A stretch of 64,000 nucleotides of DNA, taken from Roseiarcus sp963770035 (GTDB lineage: Bacteria; Pseudomonadota; Alphaproteobacteria; Rhizobiales; Beijerinckiaceae). The stretch lies in contig CAVYON010000038.1 in assembly GCA_963770035.1 (NCBI GenBank), forward strand, positions 186,001 to 250,000. Direction: 5' to 3'. The translations under genes were made by a program, and so were the position numbers. Of this stretch, positions 8,835 to 17,916 are shown piece by piece; within the stretch, counting starts at the first letter, position 1, and the number at the start of each line of letters is the position of its first letter. The notes under the pieces are model-generated. The model was given only the letters and a program-made list of their open reading frames with translations, was not told where the DNA came from and did not search any database.

Positions 8835-9446
8835 GTGGACGAAGCAACCCTGCAGAAATGGGACGCCGCAAGCCGCACGCTCGATTTTTTTGGCTTCGCC
8901 GACGACCGCCGCCTAGGGCGGCACAAACAGCGCCTGTTTGGCAAAATGCAAGGCGCGACGTTGATGGTGGGCGCGGGCACCGGAAACGACTTCAAGTTCT
9001 TTCCGCCCCACATGAAGATCATCGCCATCGACATCAGTCCGAAAATGCTCGAGCGCGCCGCTCGAAAGCGCGCGCAGTACGACGGTTCGATCGAACTGCG
9101 CCAGATGGACGTCCGCGAGATGGATATTGCGGACGCAACGTTCGATACGGTAGCGACGGCGTTCACTTTCTGCTCGGTGCCGAAGCCGCTGGTTGGCCTT
9201 CGCGAACTCCATCGGGTGCTGAAGCCTGGCGGACAACTCCTCATGTTTGAGCACGTTCGCAGCGCAATTGGGTCGTTCGGCATCATGATGGATCTGATGA
9301 CGCCGCTGTTCAGCCGCATCGGCCCCGAACTCAATCGGGACACCGTCGGCAATGTTCAGAAGGCCGGCTTCCGTCTGCGGCGCGTGGAGAACGTTTATCT
9401 CGATGTGGTGAAGATCATCGAAGCGGTGAAGGTTGACGGCGCGTAA
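8835..9446 (+). CDS. class I SAM-dependent methyltransferase
   Basis: A GTG start is preceded by AAAGGA, giving 203 residues. Motif I is VGAGTGND at about 46-53, followed by the acidic ribose-binding residue in IIAIDISPKML, motif II DTVATAFTFCSV, and LHRVLKPGGQLLMFEHV. This is the Methyltransf_11/UbiE-like fold. The closest general type is the small lipid or quinone methyltransferases; the substrate is unknown. It is the last gene in the run that starts at 7711. Confidence 0.85.
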   Translation: MDEATLQKWDAASRTLDFFGFADDRRLGRHKQRLFGKMQGATLMVGAGTGNDFKFFPPHMKIIAIDISPKMLERAARKRAQYDGSIELRQMDVREMDIADATFDTVATAFTFCSVPKPLVGLRELHRVLKPGGQLLMFEHVRSAIGSFGIMMDLMTPLFSRIGPELNRDTVGNVQKAGFRLRRVENVYLDVVKIIEAVKVDGA

Positions 9447-9733
9447 CCAAGACCTATAGGTCCGGCGAGGTCGCGGCCAGATTTATGCCTCCGCCAGACG
9501 ATCGGTTCCGGCGCTTCTCCTCCGTCGCGCCTTCGGTCGCCTTTTCTGCGCGGAATTCCCCTCCAGCAGGCGCTATGAAGTGCAGGTCGCCGCCCAATTG
9601 CGACATTCCCGAGCGCGAAACGGATCGCCTCCAATGCAAAGACGCGGACCGTTTCACTTGGACCCAGTCATTCTACAATTCGCCGAACAGCAAGTGTCCA
9701 AGGTTCTCGGATTCAGATAGCCCTGTCGCTCTT
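9447..9733. other. intergenic stretch
   Basis: About 290 bases between two convergent genes. No gene, repeat or clear terminator was recognised. Confidence 0.4.
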
Positions 9734-10402
9734 TCACCGCACCTCAACCTGTGAAGCCAGGACGTAGCCTCCGCCGCGCACGGTCTTGATCAAACCCGGA
9801 TTCTTCGGATCGGCCTCGATCTTGCGCCGGAGCCGGCCGACCAGCATGTCGATCGCTCGGTCGAAGGGGCCGGCATATCGACCATGCGTGATGTCGAGCA
9901 ATTGGTCGCGCGTGAGGACCATCTGCGGCCGCTCAAGAAACGCGACGAGGAGTTCATACTCGCCGCCGCTCAGGTCCACCAAAACCCCGTCAGGAGCGAT
10001 CAACTGACGTCGTCCGGTATCGAGCGTCCAGCCCGAAAACCAGAGACGACGTCCCTTGGCCGCCTTTGGCTCCGCGTCCGGGGCTTCGTCTGAGGTCGGC
10101 GAGGTCCTGCGCAGGACCGCTCGCGTGCGGGCCAGCAATTCGCGTGTGCTGAAGGGCTTCGACAGGTAGTCGTCAGCCCCAATTTCGAGCCCAACGACCC
10201 GATCCGCCTCGCTGTTGAGCGCCGTGAGAAAGATGATTGGCACGCGGCTCGTCATCCGCAACTCGCGGCACAGAGCCAGTCCGTCCTCTCCGGGAAGCAT
10301 CAGATCGAGGATGATGAGATCCGCGGGTTCGCCAGCAAGAGCCGCCCGCGAACAGGCGCGACGGGACCAACGGACGGACCGACGATCGCCGTCGGCCAGC
10401 AT
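9734..10402 (-). pseudogene. OmpR-family response regulator with damaged receiver domain
   Basis: The body is normal: phospho-acceptor Asp in DLIILDLMLPGEDGL, LTAL, KPF with its Lys, and a C-terminal winged helix (WTLDTGRRQL, LSGGEYELL, DQLLDITHG, RAIDMLVGRLRRKIE, VRGGGYVL). The N-terminus is not. The first strand with the acidic pair that binds Mg2+ is missing or shortened by about 14 residues, and an in-frame TAG lies two codons before the only Met. No sensor kinase is adjacent. As it stands the regulator should not be phosphorylated normally. It points away from the redox cluster that follows. Confidence 0.75.
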
Positions 10403-10695
10403 GATCTACTGAGCGACGGTCACGTGACGGTTGACTTTGGTGGGACAGCTGCGGACGGCGCGACGATCACTTTTGCACAGGACGAAGCACGACCCGCACA
10501 TCCGCCGCCACCGCGGACGTGTCGACGCCTCTGGCGATCGATCCTGCGGCGACAATGTGAGTCGCACAAGGGCCGGCGACTAAAGACTCCCGTTACACTT
10601 TGTTACGCCTCGGACGTCATGGCGTTACCCGCCCGGACTAGGCTCTCGACAGTCAAGACCGGATCTCCTTGATGGAGGACGGCAGGAGACGTGAG
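10403..10695. other. intergenic, divergent promoter region
   Basis: About 290 bases between the response regulator remnant and the HiPIP gene. It is expected to hold the promoter of the plus-strand redox cluster, but I could not pick out a convincing -35/-10 pair. The lost 5' part of the regulator may lie here. Confidence 0.35.
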
Positions 10696-10959
10696 ATGAA
10701 ACCGGGCAGCAACAACAGGCGCATCAGCCGTCGAACCGTCGTTCTAGCAGCCGCTTCGGCGCCGCTCCTGGCGATGAGCGCGACCGGCGCGTGGGCCGCC
10801 AAACTTGCGCGGGCCGCGGTGCGTTACCAGCCCACTCCAAACAACGGCAAACAGTGCAGTGGCTGCGCCCTCTTCCTTCCCCCTGACGCGTGCAAGACCG
10901 TCGAGGGACCGATCGCGCCGACGGGATGGCGCGTGCTCTGGGTCAAGAAGCCGGCGTGA
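10696..10959 (+). CDS. Tat-exported high-potential iron-sulfur protein, fourth cysteine replaced
   Basis: Start chosen for the AGGAGA seven bases upstream; 87 residues. A Tat signal (RRISRRTVVL, then a hydrophobic run ending AWA) precedes a HiPIP domain: YQPTPNNGKQCSGCALFLPPD and ACKTVEGPI. HiPIPs hold a 4Fe-4S cluster with four Cys and donate electrons in the periplasm to oxidases or reaction centres. Cys54, Cys57 and Cys66 are present. The fourth, expected in GWC, is Arg79 (codon CGC at 10930-10932), one transition from TGC. Unless this is a base error the cluster site is altered. It opens the cluster that ends with a CuA oxidase, a plausible electron acceptor. Confidence 0.85.
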   Translation: MKPGSNNRRISRRTVVLAAASAPLLAMSATGAWAAKLARAAVRYQPTPNNGKQCSGCALFLPPDACKTVEGPIAPTGWRVLWVKKPA

Positions 10960-11342
10960 ACGCAACGAGCGAGCCGTCGAAGGAAAGCGCGAGGCAGAGA
11001 CCCGTCATGACCATCCTCAGTATCAACTTTATCGCTTTGTTCCTGGGCAGTCTCCTGCTTGCGCCGCGTCGCGACGGCCATGGTCACCTGTGGCGCTTTG
11101 CGCGAGAGCAAGCTCGATCCGAGTCGGATGCGAACACACACTTAGGGCGCCTGAGGCCTGAGCGCCGTTCCGGCCTGGTCGCTAGCCCCGTTTCTTTACC
11201 TGTCGAAGGAGCCACGACCTCGGCGGCCGCCAATACGAGCGTCCGCGACGAGGCGCGGCTCCTGCGGCGGATAACCGGGCCTCGCGTGGGGCCTGTGCGT
11301 CAATCGTGACGCCCTGCGCCAGGCGCTTCCTTGGAGGACTCC
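10960..11342. other. intergenic stretch
   Basis: About 380 bases. A possible frame from an ATG at 11007 starts with a short hydrophobic stretch (MTILSINFIALFLGSLLL) but has no ribosome site and turns into arginine-rich low-complexity sequence, so I do not call it a gene. Confidence 0.4.
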
Positions 11343-11972
11343 ATGATTAAGCATACATCTTTGACGCTTGCCGCCGCGTTGCTGGCGACGACGATCGGCG
11401 CGGCTAGCGCGCAGACAGCACAGGATCACACCTCGCATCATCCGGACGCGGCGCAAACGGCGACAGATGCCAGCGCATTTCCGCATATACCAACCGGCGA
11501 CCTTGCCGCCAGCGGGAAGACCGGCAGCGAAATGCTGAAGGGCGACATGGGCGCGATGGGCGGCGGCATGGGCCAGATGATGCAGATGATGGGCGGCGGG
11601 ACGGCGATGGCGCCGTTCTCTCACATCGAGGGTCGCATCGCCTTCCTGAAGGCCGAGCTCGTCATCACGGACGCACAGTCGCCGCAGTGGAGCGCATTCG
11701 CTGACGCGTTGCGTGAGCGCGCGAAGACCATGCGCGATTCGATGGCCAGCATGATGCAGGCCGGTCAACCTTCGAACTCAGCCGATCGACTGGACTCCAT
11801 GGTCAAGATGATGAGCGTCCACCTCGACAGCATCAAGACAGTAGCCGCCGCGGAGAAGGGCCTCTACGCCGTCTTGACTGACACCCAGAAGGCGACCGCC
11901 GACGAGTTGCTCAGTGGATCGATGATGAGCGGCGGCGGCCCGATGATGGGCATGGGCGGCAGGATGATGTGA
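11343..11972 (+). CDS. Met-rich periplasmic LTXXQ (Spy/CpxP-like) protein
   Basis: Start at 11343 after GGAGGA; 209 residues with a signal peptide ending near ASA-QT. The mature part has a Met/Gly-rich stretch (GDMGAMGGGMGQMMQMMGGG, about 65-84), a helical region, one LTxxQ motif (LTDTQ) and a second Met/Gly-rich tail (SMMSGGGPMMGMGG). LTXXQ proteins are periplasmic chaperones or metal-stress proteins; the Met clusters suggest Cu(I) or Ag(I) binding, which is inference. It sits in a cluster with other His/Met-rich proteins and a CuA protein. Confidence 0.8.
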   Translation: MIKHTSLTLAAALLATTIGAASAQTAQDHTSHHPDAAQTATDASAFPHIPTGDLAASGKTGSEMLKGDMGAMGGGMGQMMQMMGGGTAMAPFSHIEGRIAFLKAELVITDAQSPQWSAFADALRERAKTMRDSMASMMQAGQPSNSADRLDSMVKMMSVHLDSIKTVAAAEKGLYAVLTDTQKATADELLSGSMMSGGGPMMGMGGRMM

Positions 11973-12114
11973 AGGTCCCGGAACGGAAGGGGCGAGGCTG
12001 ACGACCCTCCGCGCCTCGCCTCCCGAGAGCAGGGAAACGACAGGGCCGAGGCGCATCATCCCCAGCGCCTCGGCTCTCCATCCAAAGGTCGTTTGTTCGT
12101 AGAGGAGGCTCGCC

Positions 12115-12387
12115 ATGTCATTCGATACGCTCGTCTCGCTTGCGCTGTTCCTGGGCGCTTTGTTCTTGATGATGCGATTCGGCTGCGGCGCCCACATGGG
12201 CCACGCCCACAACCACGACCGATCCACTGCTGATCGGACCGGCGGCGGAGCAGTCGGATCGAACTCCGGCAAGGCCGTCGGCGTAGTCGTCGCACCGCTG
12301 AACAGCGCAACCACCACTTTGCCGGCCAACAGCGCAGAGCCGGGAAAGACCCCGGAGGGCAAGGCTCGCCGCCATGGATGCTGCTGA
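12115..12387 (+). CDS. small membrane protein with Cys/His-rich stretch
   Basis: 90 residues after an AGGAGG site. One N-terminal helix (about 5-21) is followed by FGCGAHMGHAHNHD, a likely soft-metal binding patch, then a Ser/Thr/Gly linker and a C-terminal HGCC. It is reminiscent of the small membrane proteins found next to heavy-metal resistance genes, but I do not assign a family. It directly precedes a CcdA-type gene. Confidence 0.65.
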   Translation: MSFDTLVSLALFLGALFLMMRFGCGAHMGHAHNHDRSTADRTGGGAVGSNSGKAVGVVVAPLNSATTTLPANSAEPGKTPEGKARRHGCC

Positions 12388-12441
12388 GTTCATGACTGGC
12401 AGACACGCAAGGACCGTAGGTCAAGACGCGAAGGGTGAGTG

Positions 12442-13383
12442 ATGGTTCCTGTCGCCACGATCTTGGCGGGATTCCCAGCGGGGTTCGTCGCTCTGCTCGC
12501 GCCGTGCTGTTTCGCGGTGCTTCTCGCGGCCTATTTCGCCCGGTTCACCCACGAGCGGGACCGCATGGCTCGGATGACGCTCGTTTTCGCTGCGGGCGTC
12601 TGGACGGTCTATCTGGTCCCGACGCTCGGGATCGCCGCTCTCTCGTCGACCTTCCTTGCCTACCACATGTGGATCTACAAGATCGGCGGCTTGTTGATGC
12701 TGGCTCTCGCGGTGATGCTGCTGCTCGGCTATCGCGTCATGCTTCCGAAGCCGGCATGGCTTCGACAGCAAAGCCTCGAAAGCCAGCGCCCGCGCGAGTC
12801 CTATGACTACGGCGCCGTCTTCAGCCTTGGCTTCGTTTCCGGGCTCTCCACGCTTTGCTGCGCGCCGGTCCTGGCGTCGCTTCTCGCGCTGTCCTCTGCG
12901 TCCGGTTCGATCCTCGTCGCGCTCGCGGCCGGGCTCTATTTTGTCCTCGGGATGACGCTTCCGCTGTTCGCCATCGCCGTCGTCGCCGATCGCGATCGGT
13001 TGCGCCGGTTCTTGCGCGACCTTCAGAAGCGGCCCGCAGTTTCCTATCGGCTCGGCGCCAGGACAGTCGCGCTGACGACCGGGGATCTGCTCGCGGCCGT
13101 CCTCTATGCGGTATTCGGGTTCGCCATGGCTTTCCTCTTCGGCGGAATGGGGACCGCCACGTCGGAGGAAATGGCGATGAATTTGCGGACCCTGCAACTC
13201 GAGGCCTGGCTCCAGTCCCACGCGTCCTTCCTGCCTTTATGGCTTGTCGTCGCATTCCCGATCGCAGTGGTTGCGATCATCTGCGCGATCGCAACATGGA
13301 GAGAATTTCATGAAAATCATGAATCCGATGAAGGCTCTGGTCATCGCGATGACGGCGGGCGGCTTAGCGATTGCTGCCATTGA
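12442..13383 (+). CDS. CcdA/DsbD-type membrane thiol-disulfide transporter (divergent)
   Basis: About 313 residues; ATG at 12442 has GAAGG at good spacing, and a GTG one codon upstream is possible. Six or more helices carry two symmetric cysteine pairs, LLAPCCF near residue 22 and LSTLCCAPV near residue 137. These take the place of the single Cys of each half of classical CcdA. The family carries reducing equivalents from cytoplasmic thioredoxin to periplasmic thiol proteins. The last 74 bases overlap the redoxin gene in another frame, so the two are probably translationally coupled and work as donor and carrier. Confidence 0.8.
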   Translation: MVPVATILAGFPAGFVALLAPCCFAVLLAAYFARFTHERDRMARMTLVFAAGVWTVYLVPTLGIAALSSTFLAYHMWIYKIGGLLMLALAVMLLLGYRVMLPKPAWLRQQSLESQRPRESYDYGAVFSLGFVSGLSTLCCAPVLASLLALSSASGSILVALAAGLYFVLGMTLPLFAIAVVADRDRLRRFLRDLQKRPAVSYRLGARTVALTTGDLLAAVLYAVFGFAMAFLFGGMGTATSEEMAMNLRTLQLEAWLQSHASFLPLWLVVAFPIAVVAIICAIATWREFHENHESDEGSGHRDDGGRLSDCCH

Positions 13384-13936
13384 TCTGGGCGGCGGCCTGT
13401 TGCAGAGCCGGCCTGCTTCGGCGGCAGGCTTCGATAAGATCGCCGTCACAAGCGCTCTGGTCGGCAAGCCGGCGCCGGATTTTGTTCTGACGGATGTGTC
13501 GGGCACGCGCGTCACGCTGCAGAACCTTCGCGGCGAGCAGAACCGGCCTGTGGTCCTGTTCATGAGCGCCGGCGGCGGCTGCGGAACGTGCCTCGCCCAG
13601 ATCGAGAAGATGGGCAAGAGCGCGGTGCTGACCGACGGTTCGGTCATGGCGGCGGCCGTCGTCTCCAGCCATACCGATTCGATCGACCAATGGCGAACCT
13701 TCGTCCGCGACCATCCTGAATTCCACAAGATCCCAATTCTGTTCGACATGAGCGGAGACGCCCTTCGCGCCTATGGGGCGACGCAACTGCAGTCGGGCAT
13801 GAATCATGGCGGCGGACATTCCCCCGGACATACATACTATGTGATCGAGCGCGCCGGGGTCGTTTGCCTGGTGGCGGATGACCCGATGATGGGAGACTGG
13901 ACGTCCGCCATCGAGGAGTTCGTCAAGTCGCTCTGA
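13310..13936 (+). CDS. membrane-anchored redoxin with CGTC active site
   Basis: Start at 13310 with GGAGAGAA upstream; 208 residues. An N-terminal signal or anchor (about 8-25) is followed by an AhpC/TSA-like thioredoxin fold: GKPAPDFVLTD, VVLFMSAGGGCGTCLAQIEKM with the CxxC pair, and a C-terminal HTYYVIERAGVV strand. A His/Gly insertion (MNHGGGHSPGH) may bind metal. It should take electrons from the overlapping CcdA-type transporter and reduce periplasmic disulfides, for example the CuA cysteines of the oxidase subunit encoded downstream (inference). Confidence 0.8.
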   Translation: MKIMNPMKALVIAMTAGGLAIAAIDLGGGLLQSRPASAAGFDKIAVTSALVGKPAPDFVLTDVSGTRVTLQNLRGEQNRPVVLFMSAGGGCGTCLAQIEKMGKSAVLTDGSVMAAAVVSSHTDSIDQWRTFVRDHPEFHKIPILFDMSGDALRAYGATQLQSGMNHGGGHSPGHTYYVIERAGVVCLVADDPMMGDWTSAIEEFVKSL

Positions 13937-14063
13937 CAAACCCGGCAATCGTCGGTCCGAGGGGTGATCTGGTCGGCGCCACGGACGCAGTCAGACGACG
14001 CTCAACAGGACGCAGTCCGAGATCGGAAGCAACGCGCTCGTTGTGCGGACAGAGTTGATCGAA

Positions 14064-14391
14064 TGAATGAAACCGACAACGTTGCTCCGGCGACAAGGGC
14101 GCGGAGCGGCGTGACGCCGAGGCTGCTCTATGTCGTGGGCTGGTCGGGCTCGCCGTGTTGTCGGTCGCCTTCGGCGTCGCGTTCAACTGGAGCTGGCTCG
14201 TCGCGGTCGGCGTCGCTCCGCTCATCCTGGCTGTGCTCCCTTGCGTGGCCATGTGCGGGCTCGGTCTCTACATGGCCGGTCACAACCATGCCTCGGCCGG
14301 CGCGCCGACGCGCTCCGACGGCGTCATCGCGGACGCGACTGTCGAGGTTGAGCGCTCTTGTTGCTCTCAAACGGCCGCCCGTTCGAAGTGA
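14064..14391 (+). CDS. small membrane protein, probable frameshift near 14139
   Basis: The leader MNETDNVAPATRARSG and LLYVVG are in one frame and the continuation (LVGLAVLSVAFGVAFNWSW, then LILAVLPCVAMCGLGLYMAG) in another. One base appears to be missing in GTGGGCTGG. Joined, they give about 109 residues with two membrane helices, a conserved-looking Cys pair (PCVAMCG) and a C-terminal CC. If no frameshift exists, the 78-residue frame from a GTG at 14155 is the alternative. Function unknown; it is flanked by thiol-redox genes. Confidence 0.5.
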
Positions 14392-14421
14392 TCGGCGAAC
14401 GCAAATCGGCAAAAGGAACCG

Positions 14422-15449
14422 ATGACGTGCCTCCCACACGAAAGCCGCCCGGCGCTAAGGCGGCAGGCAGGGTCGCGCGGCGATGCGTTGGGGCCCTCCC
14501 GGTCCGCCGAAGACGCGCCGAGCGAGCGGGGCCTGCTGGTCTCGTCGTTCTCTCGGCGAGCGCTGCTCGGAGGGCTGGCGCTTACGTCACTGTCGGCTGG
14601 GGCGGTGGGGCGGGGTCCAATCCCCAGGACGCGCCCAAGGTGATCCAGTTCTCTCCGGAGACCAGACGCCTGCTCTACGACGAGGTCGCATCGAAGGTTA
14701 TTCCCGAAACCGGCTGCCAGAGCCGCATTGCGCTCCGCGACAGCATCGTCCAACTCGTTCGCCACCGCGTCATCGATCTGGGCAAGCTTTTCGCCCTACA
14801 GCGCTACGGCGAGAGAATGCGCGGCGATCTGTCGCACGTCCTGAGCGATCCTTCGGAGAGACCCATCCGACTGACCCGCGAAAATGCGGCCGTCTACGTC
14901 AATCTGCTTTGGCCAATCGGGCTCGCCAATCGCATGGTCGGCAATTTCTCCAGTCCGCTCACGGGCTCGTCGCGGCCGACCTACGCATCGACCGCGGGGT
15001 GGACGCTCGGCATGCGCGATGAGGGCGGCGACTATTTCAACCGGTTTCCGATCGTCGACATGACCCCGTCTCAGGAGGCGCTGGCGATCCATGTCGCCAA
15101 ATCGACCTTTCGACCATGCTGCGACAATTCGACATTCTTTCAGGATTGCAACCATGGATCGGCATTGTACGGTCTCATGCAGCTCGGCGCGTCGCAGGGG
15201 TTGCAGGCCGCGGACCTTTACCGGGAGGCGCTCGCCTTCAATTCGTTCTGGTTTGAGCACTCCTACGTGCGCACCGCGCTCTTTTTCGCGGTCGTTCGTG
15301 GCGTGGCTTGGCGCGACGTCGATCCGAAAGAGGTCATGGGCGAGGCATATTACTCCTCGAGCGGGTGGCGGGAGATCGTTGAGGCCTGGGTGGAACGCAA
15401 TCCCGACCTGATCCCGCAATCGGAGGCGGGCGCCAAATGCAGCGCATAG
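14422..15449 (+). CDS. Tat-exported protein of unknown function, probable frameshift near 14610
   Basis: The ATG at 14422 has AAGGA upstream and starts a frame with a clear Tat signal (SFSRRALLGGLALTSLSAGAVG). About 190 bases in, at the G-rich run near 14605-14625, the coding frame moves: the rest (QDAPKVIQFSPETRRLLYDEVASK onward, to the stop at 15449) is in another frame. The body is a soluble protein of about 280 residues with FRPCCDNSTFFQDCNHGSAL as its most distinctive segment: three Cys, Asp, Asn and His close together, looking like a metal or cofactor site. I have seen similar CC-N-DCNHG segments only in uncharacterised proteins. It lies between the redoxin and a second CcdA. Confidence 0.6.
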
Positions 15450-15508
15450 TTGGACGCGTGGGGCGGTGAAGCGGCCGACCGCCAAAACGGCCAAGCGGTG
15501 AGGCGCCG

Positions 15509-16366
15509 ATGTCTGGCATCTCACTGATCGGACTCTTCGCCGCTTTCCTCGCGGGACTCGTTTCCTTCTTGTCGCCTTGCGTGTTGCCGCTGGTCCCCGC
15601 CTATGTCTCCTATGTCGCAGGAAACGCGCTCGGTGAAGGCGACCAGGTCCGCGCCAGTCGGCGGGCGACGCTGGCGCTCAGCGCCGCCTTTGTCGTCGGC
15701 TTTTCGGCGGTGTTCGTTGCGCTCGGCGCGACGGCGACCGCGTTCAGCCGGCTCCTCCTATCGTATCGCTACGAGGCGACCCTGATCGGCGGCGTCTTCA
15801 TCTTTGCTTTCGGCCTTTTCTCGACCGGCCTCATGCGGCCGCTCTGGATGGAGCGGGATCTGCGGTTCCACGGATCGATCGCCGGCGGCGGTCCGGCCGG
15901 CGCCGTCGTCTTCGGCCTCGCATTCGGTTTTGGCTGGACGCCGTGCGTCGGCCCAGTCCTTGGCTCGTTCCTCACTGTGAGCGCGCTTTCGCCGACGGCG
16001 GCGGCCGGCGTGGCGCTGCTCGCCGCCTACGCGATCGGGCTCGGCGTTCCGTTCATGGCGAGCACCGCCTTCGCCGACGGCTGTCTCCGCCGCCTGAAGT
16101 CGATGCGTCGATTGGGGCGAGTGCTTCAGATCGGCGCCGGCGGCGTGATGATCGCGATGGGGCTCGCCATGGTGACAGGGACGACATCGAGGTGTTGCCG
16201 GCGGCGAGAATCCGCGCTTATCCGGCGGCTTGCCAGGCCGATCGCTGAAGTAATCTGTGTAGGAGAAGATGCGATGCTGCCACGCCACCGATCTCTTCGG
16301 TCGATTTTAGAGCGGTTTCCCAGCGAAATGAATCGCGGGGGATTCCCAAATCAGGGCTGTTCATGA
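15509..16366 (+). CDS. CcdA-type cytochrome c biogenesis protein, C-terminus altered
   Basis: Six helices with the canonical CcdA motifs LSPCVLPLVPAY (about 21-32) and WTPCVGP (about 144-150). It passes electrons across the membrane to periplasmic thiol proteins. The family fit ends at about residue 225 (MVTG). The remaining tail is basic, and its last 57 bases are read from the left end of the IS630 element that begins at 16310. Normal CcdA proteins are about 240 residues, so the true C-terminus was probably lost to a frame change near 16190 or to the insertion. Most of the transport core is intact. Confidence 0.8.
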   Translation: MSGISLIGLFAAFLAGLVSFLSPCVLPLVPAYVSYVAGNALGEGDQVRASRRATLALSAAFVVGFSAVFVALGATATAFSRLLLSYRYEATLIGGVFIFAFGLFSTGLMRPLWMERDLRFHGSIAGGGPAGAVVFGLAFGFGWTPCVGPVLGSFLTVSALSPTAAAGVALLAAYAIGLGVPFMASTAFADGCLRRLKSMRRLGRVLQIGAGGVMIAMGLAMVTGTTSRCCRRRESALIRRLARPIAEVICVGEDAMLPRHRSLRSILERFPSEMNRGGFPNQGCS

Positions 16367-17361
16367 TTCATGGGCTCCGCCGCGTGAAGGAGGCGGCGGG
16401 GATGGCGCTATCCGAAGATCTTCGCACACGTGTGGTGGAGGCTGTTGTGGCCGGCGGCCTGTCGCGCAACGCGGCGGCCAAGCGTTTCGGGGTCAGCATC
16501 GCCAGCGCCATCCGTTGGGTTTGGCGCTTCCAGGCCACCGGCGAGATTTCCCCGGCGCCGACGGGCGGGGATCGACGCTCGGACCGCATTGAGGCGCATG
16601 GCGATTATCTGCTTGGCCTCATTCGTCGTCAGCCGGACATCACGTTGTTGGAAATCCAGGAGCGGTTGATCGCCAACTGCAGCGAGCGCTTTTCTTTGTC
16701 GGTGATCTGGCGCTTCTTCGATCGGCACGAGATCACATTCAAAAAAAAACCGCGCATGCCGAGGAACAGCAGCGCCCCGATGTTTTGAAGCGGCGCCAGG
16801 AGTGGTTTGGGGCGCAACTCGATCTCGATCCGAGGAAGCTCGTGTTCATTGACGAAACGGGGGCTTCCACCAATCTGGCGCGCAAGGGCGGACGATGCCG
16901 GCGCGGTCGACGACTGCGGGTCGGCATTCCGCATGGCCATTACAAGACCATCACGCTCGTCGCCGGCCTACGCCTTTCCGGTCTCGTGGCGCAAAAGGCC
17001 TACGACCGGCCGATGAACGCGGCCACGTTCGAGGACTGGGTGGAGAAATGCCTCGCTCCCACGCTCTCGCAAGGCGACGTCGTCGTCATGGACAATCTGT
17101 CGAGCCACAAGGGAGCAAGGGTCGAGCAACTCATCAAAGCCGCCGGAGCCGAGTTGCTTTATCTGCCGCCTTACAGCCCCGACATGAATCCCATCGAAAA
17201 AGCCTACTCAAAGCTCAAGGCCTTCCTGCGCAAAATCGCCGAGCGAACCGTCACAGGCCTCCTGAACGCACTCGAAGCCTGCGCCGAAATCTTCAAATCT
17301 GACGAATGCGTGAATTACTTCAGGTCCTGCGGATACGATACGGATTGATCGGAAACCGCTC
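16310..17361 (+). mobile_element. IS630-family insertion sequence, apparently complete
   Basis: The ends are GAGCGGTTTCC at 16310-16320 and its reverse complement GGAAACCGCTC at 17351-17361. Each end is flanked by TA (16308-16309 and 17362-17363), the target duplication expected for IS630/Tc1-type elements. The unit is 1052 bp with one transposase made by frameshifting. It splits the plus-strand redox cluster between the second CcdA and the gene at 17491. Confidence 0.9.
16402..17348 (+). CDS. IS630-family DDE transposase, -1 programmed frameshift
   Basis: Two overlapping frames form one transposase. The first (16402-16788) has the helix-turn-helix (LSRNAAAKRFGVSIASAIRWV) and linker region. 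The second (to 17348) has the DDE catalytic part: FIDETGAST, VVMDNLSSHKG and PPYSPDMNPIEKAYSKLK. A run of nine A at 16741-16749 is the slippery site; a -1 slip converts FKKKPRMP into FKKKTAHAEEQ and joins the frames. Such A-runs are known to drive transposase production in several IS630 members, so I read this as programmed rather than damage. Confidence 0.85.
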
Positions 17362-17490
17362 TAAGGGCGGGCCACGGTCGATGAACCTGTGAACGGTTCT
17401 CGACGCAAGGCCAAGACAAGACAATCTGCGGGTCGGCGCTGGAACCGCAAACAGGAAAACGGAAATGAAATTTCGAAGGACGTCGATGAG

Positions 17491-17916
17491 ATGAGACCAT
17501 CCTGGGGCCCCTTCCACACGGGCGCATTCGCGGCGTTCGTGGTCGCCGGATTGGCCGCCTTCGGGGTGAGCGTCCTTGCGGCGAGGGCCAACTCGGGCGA
17601 GCCGGCCATTCCCGCCGGCGCCCATTTCACGTCATGGGCGGACAACGGGACGGACGGGGAGCGCGTTCTGCAACTCGTCCACGGCGAGCTGCCCATGGCT
17701 GCCGCCGTCGCCGGCGTCGTCAAGACCGACACGGACTGCAACCCCGACAACTCCGGCATCAACCACTGCCACAACGTCATCGGGCTCGCGAACGGAGGCG
17801 AGATCGAGGTCGTCGACAACCATGCGATGATGCGCCACCCCTGTCTGTCCCCGGGCCAGAAGCTGACGCTGGCCAGGCTCGCCGCTGGCTGGGTCGTCGC
17901 CGAGGACGGCCAATAG
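17491..17916 (+). CDS. membrane-anchored periplasmic protein of unknown function
   Basis: I chose the ATG at 17491 because AAGGA lies upstream and a membrane helix follows at once (about 8-30). The periplasmic part of about 110 residues has DTDCNPDNSGINHCHNVIGL and NHAMMRHPCLSPGQKLTL: three Cys and several His in a pattern suggestive of a metal site. I recognise this only as a conserved hypothetical type. It is the first gene after the IS630 insertion and precedes the CuA subunit gene, so a role in copper delivery or oxidase assembly is possible but unproven. Confidence 0.65.
   Translation: MRPSWGPFHTGAFAAFVVAGLAAFGVSVLAARANSGEPAIPAGAHFTSWADNGTDGERVLQLVHGELPMAAAVAGVVKTDTDCNPDNSGINHCHNVIGLANGGEIEVVDNHAMMRHPCLSPGQKLTLARLAAGWVVAEDGQ

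Noticed and set aside
10890..11309. 139-codon plus-strand frame after the HiPIP
   Set aside because: Overlaps the HiPIP end in another frame, no ribosome site, low-complexity.
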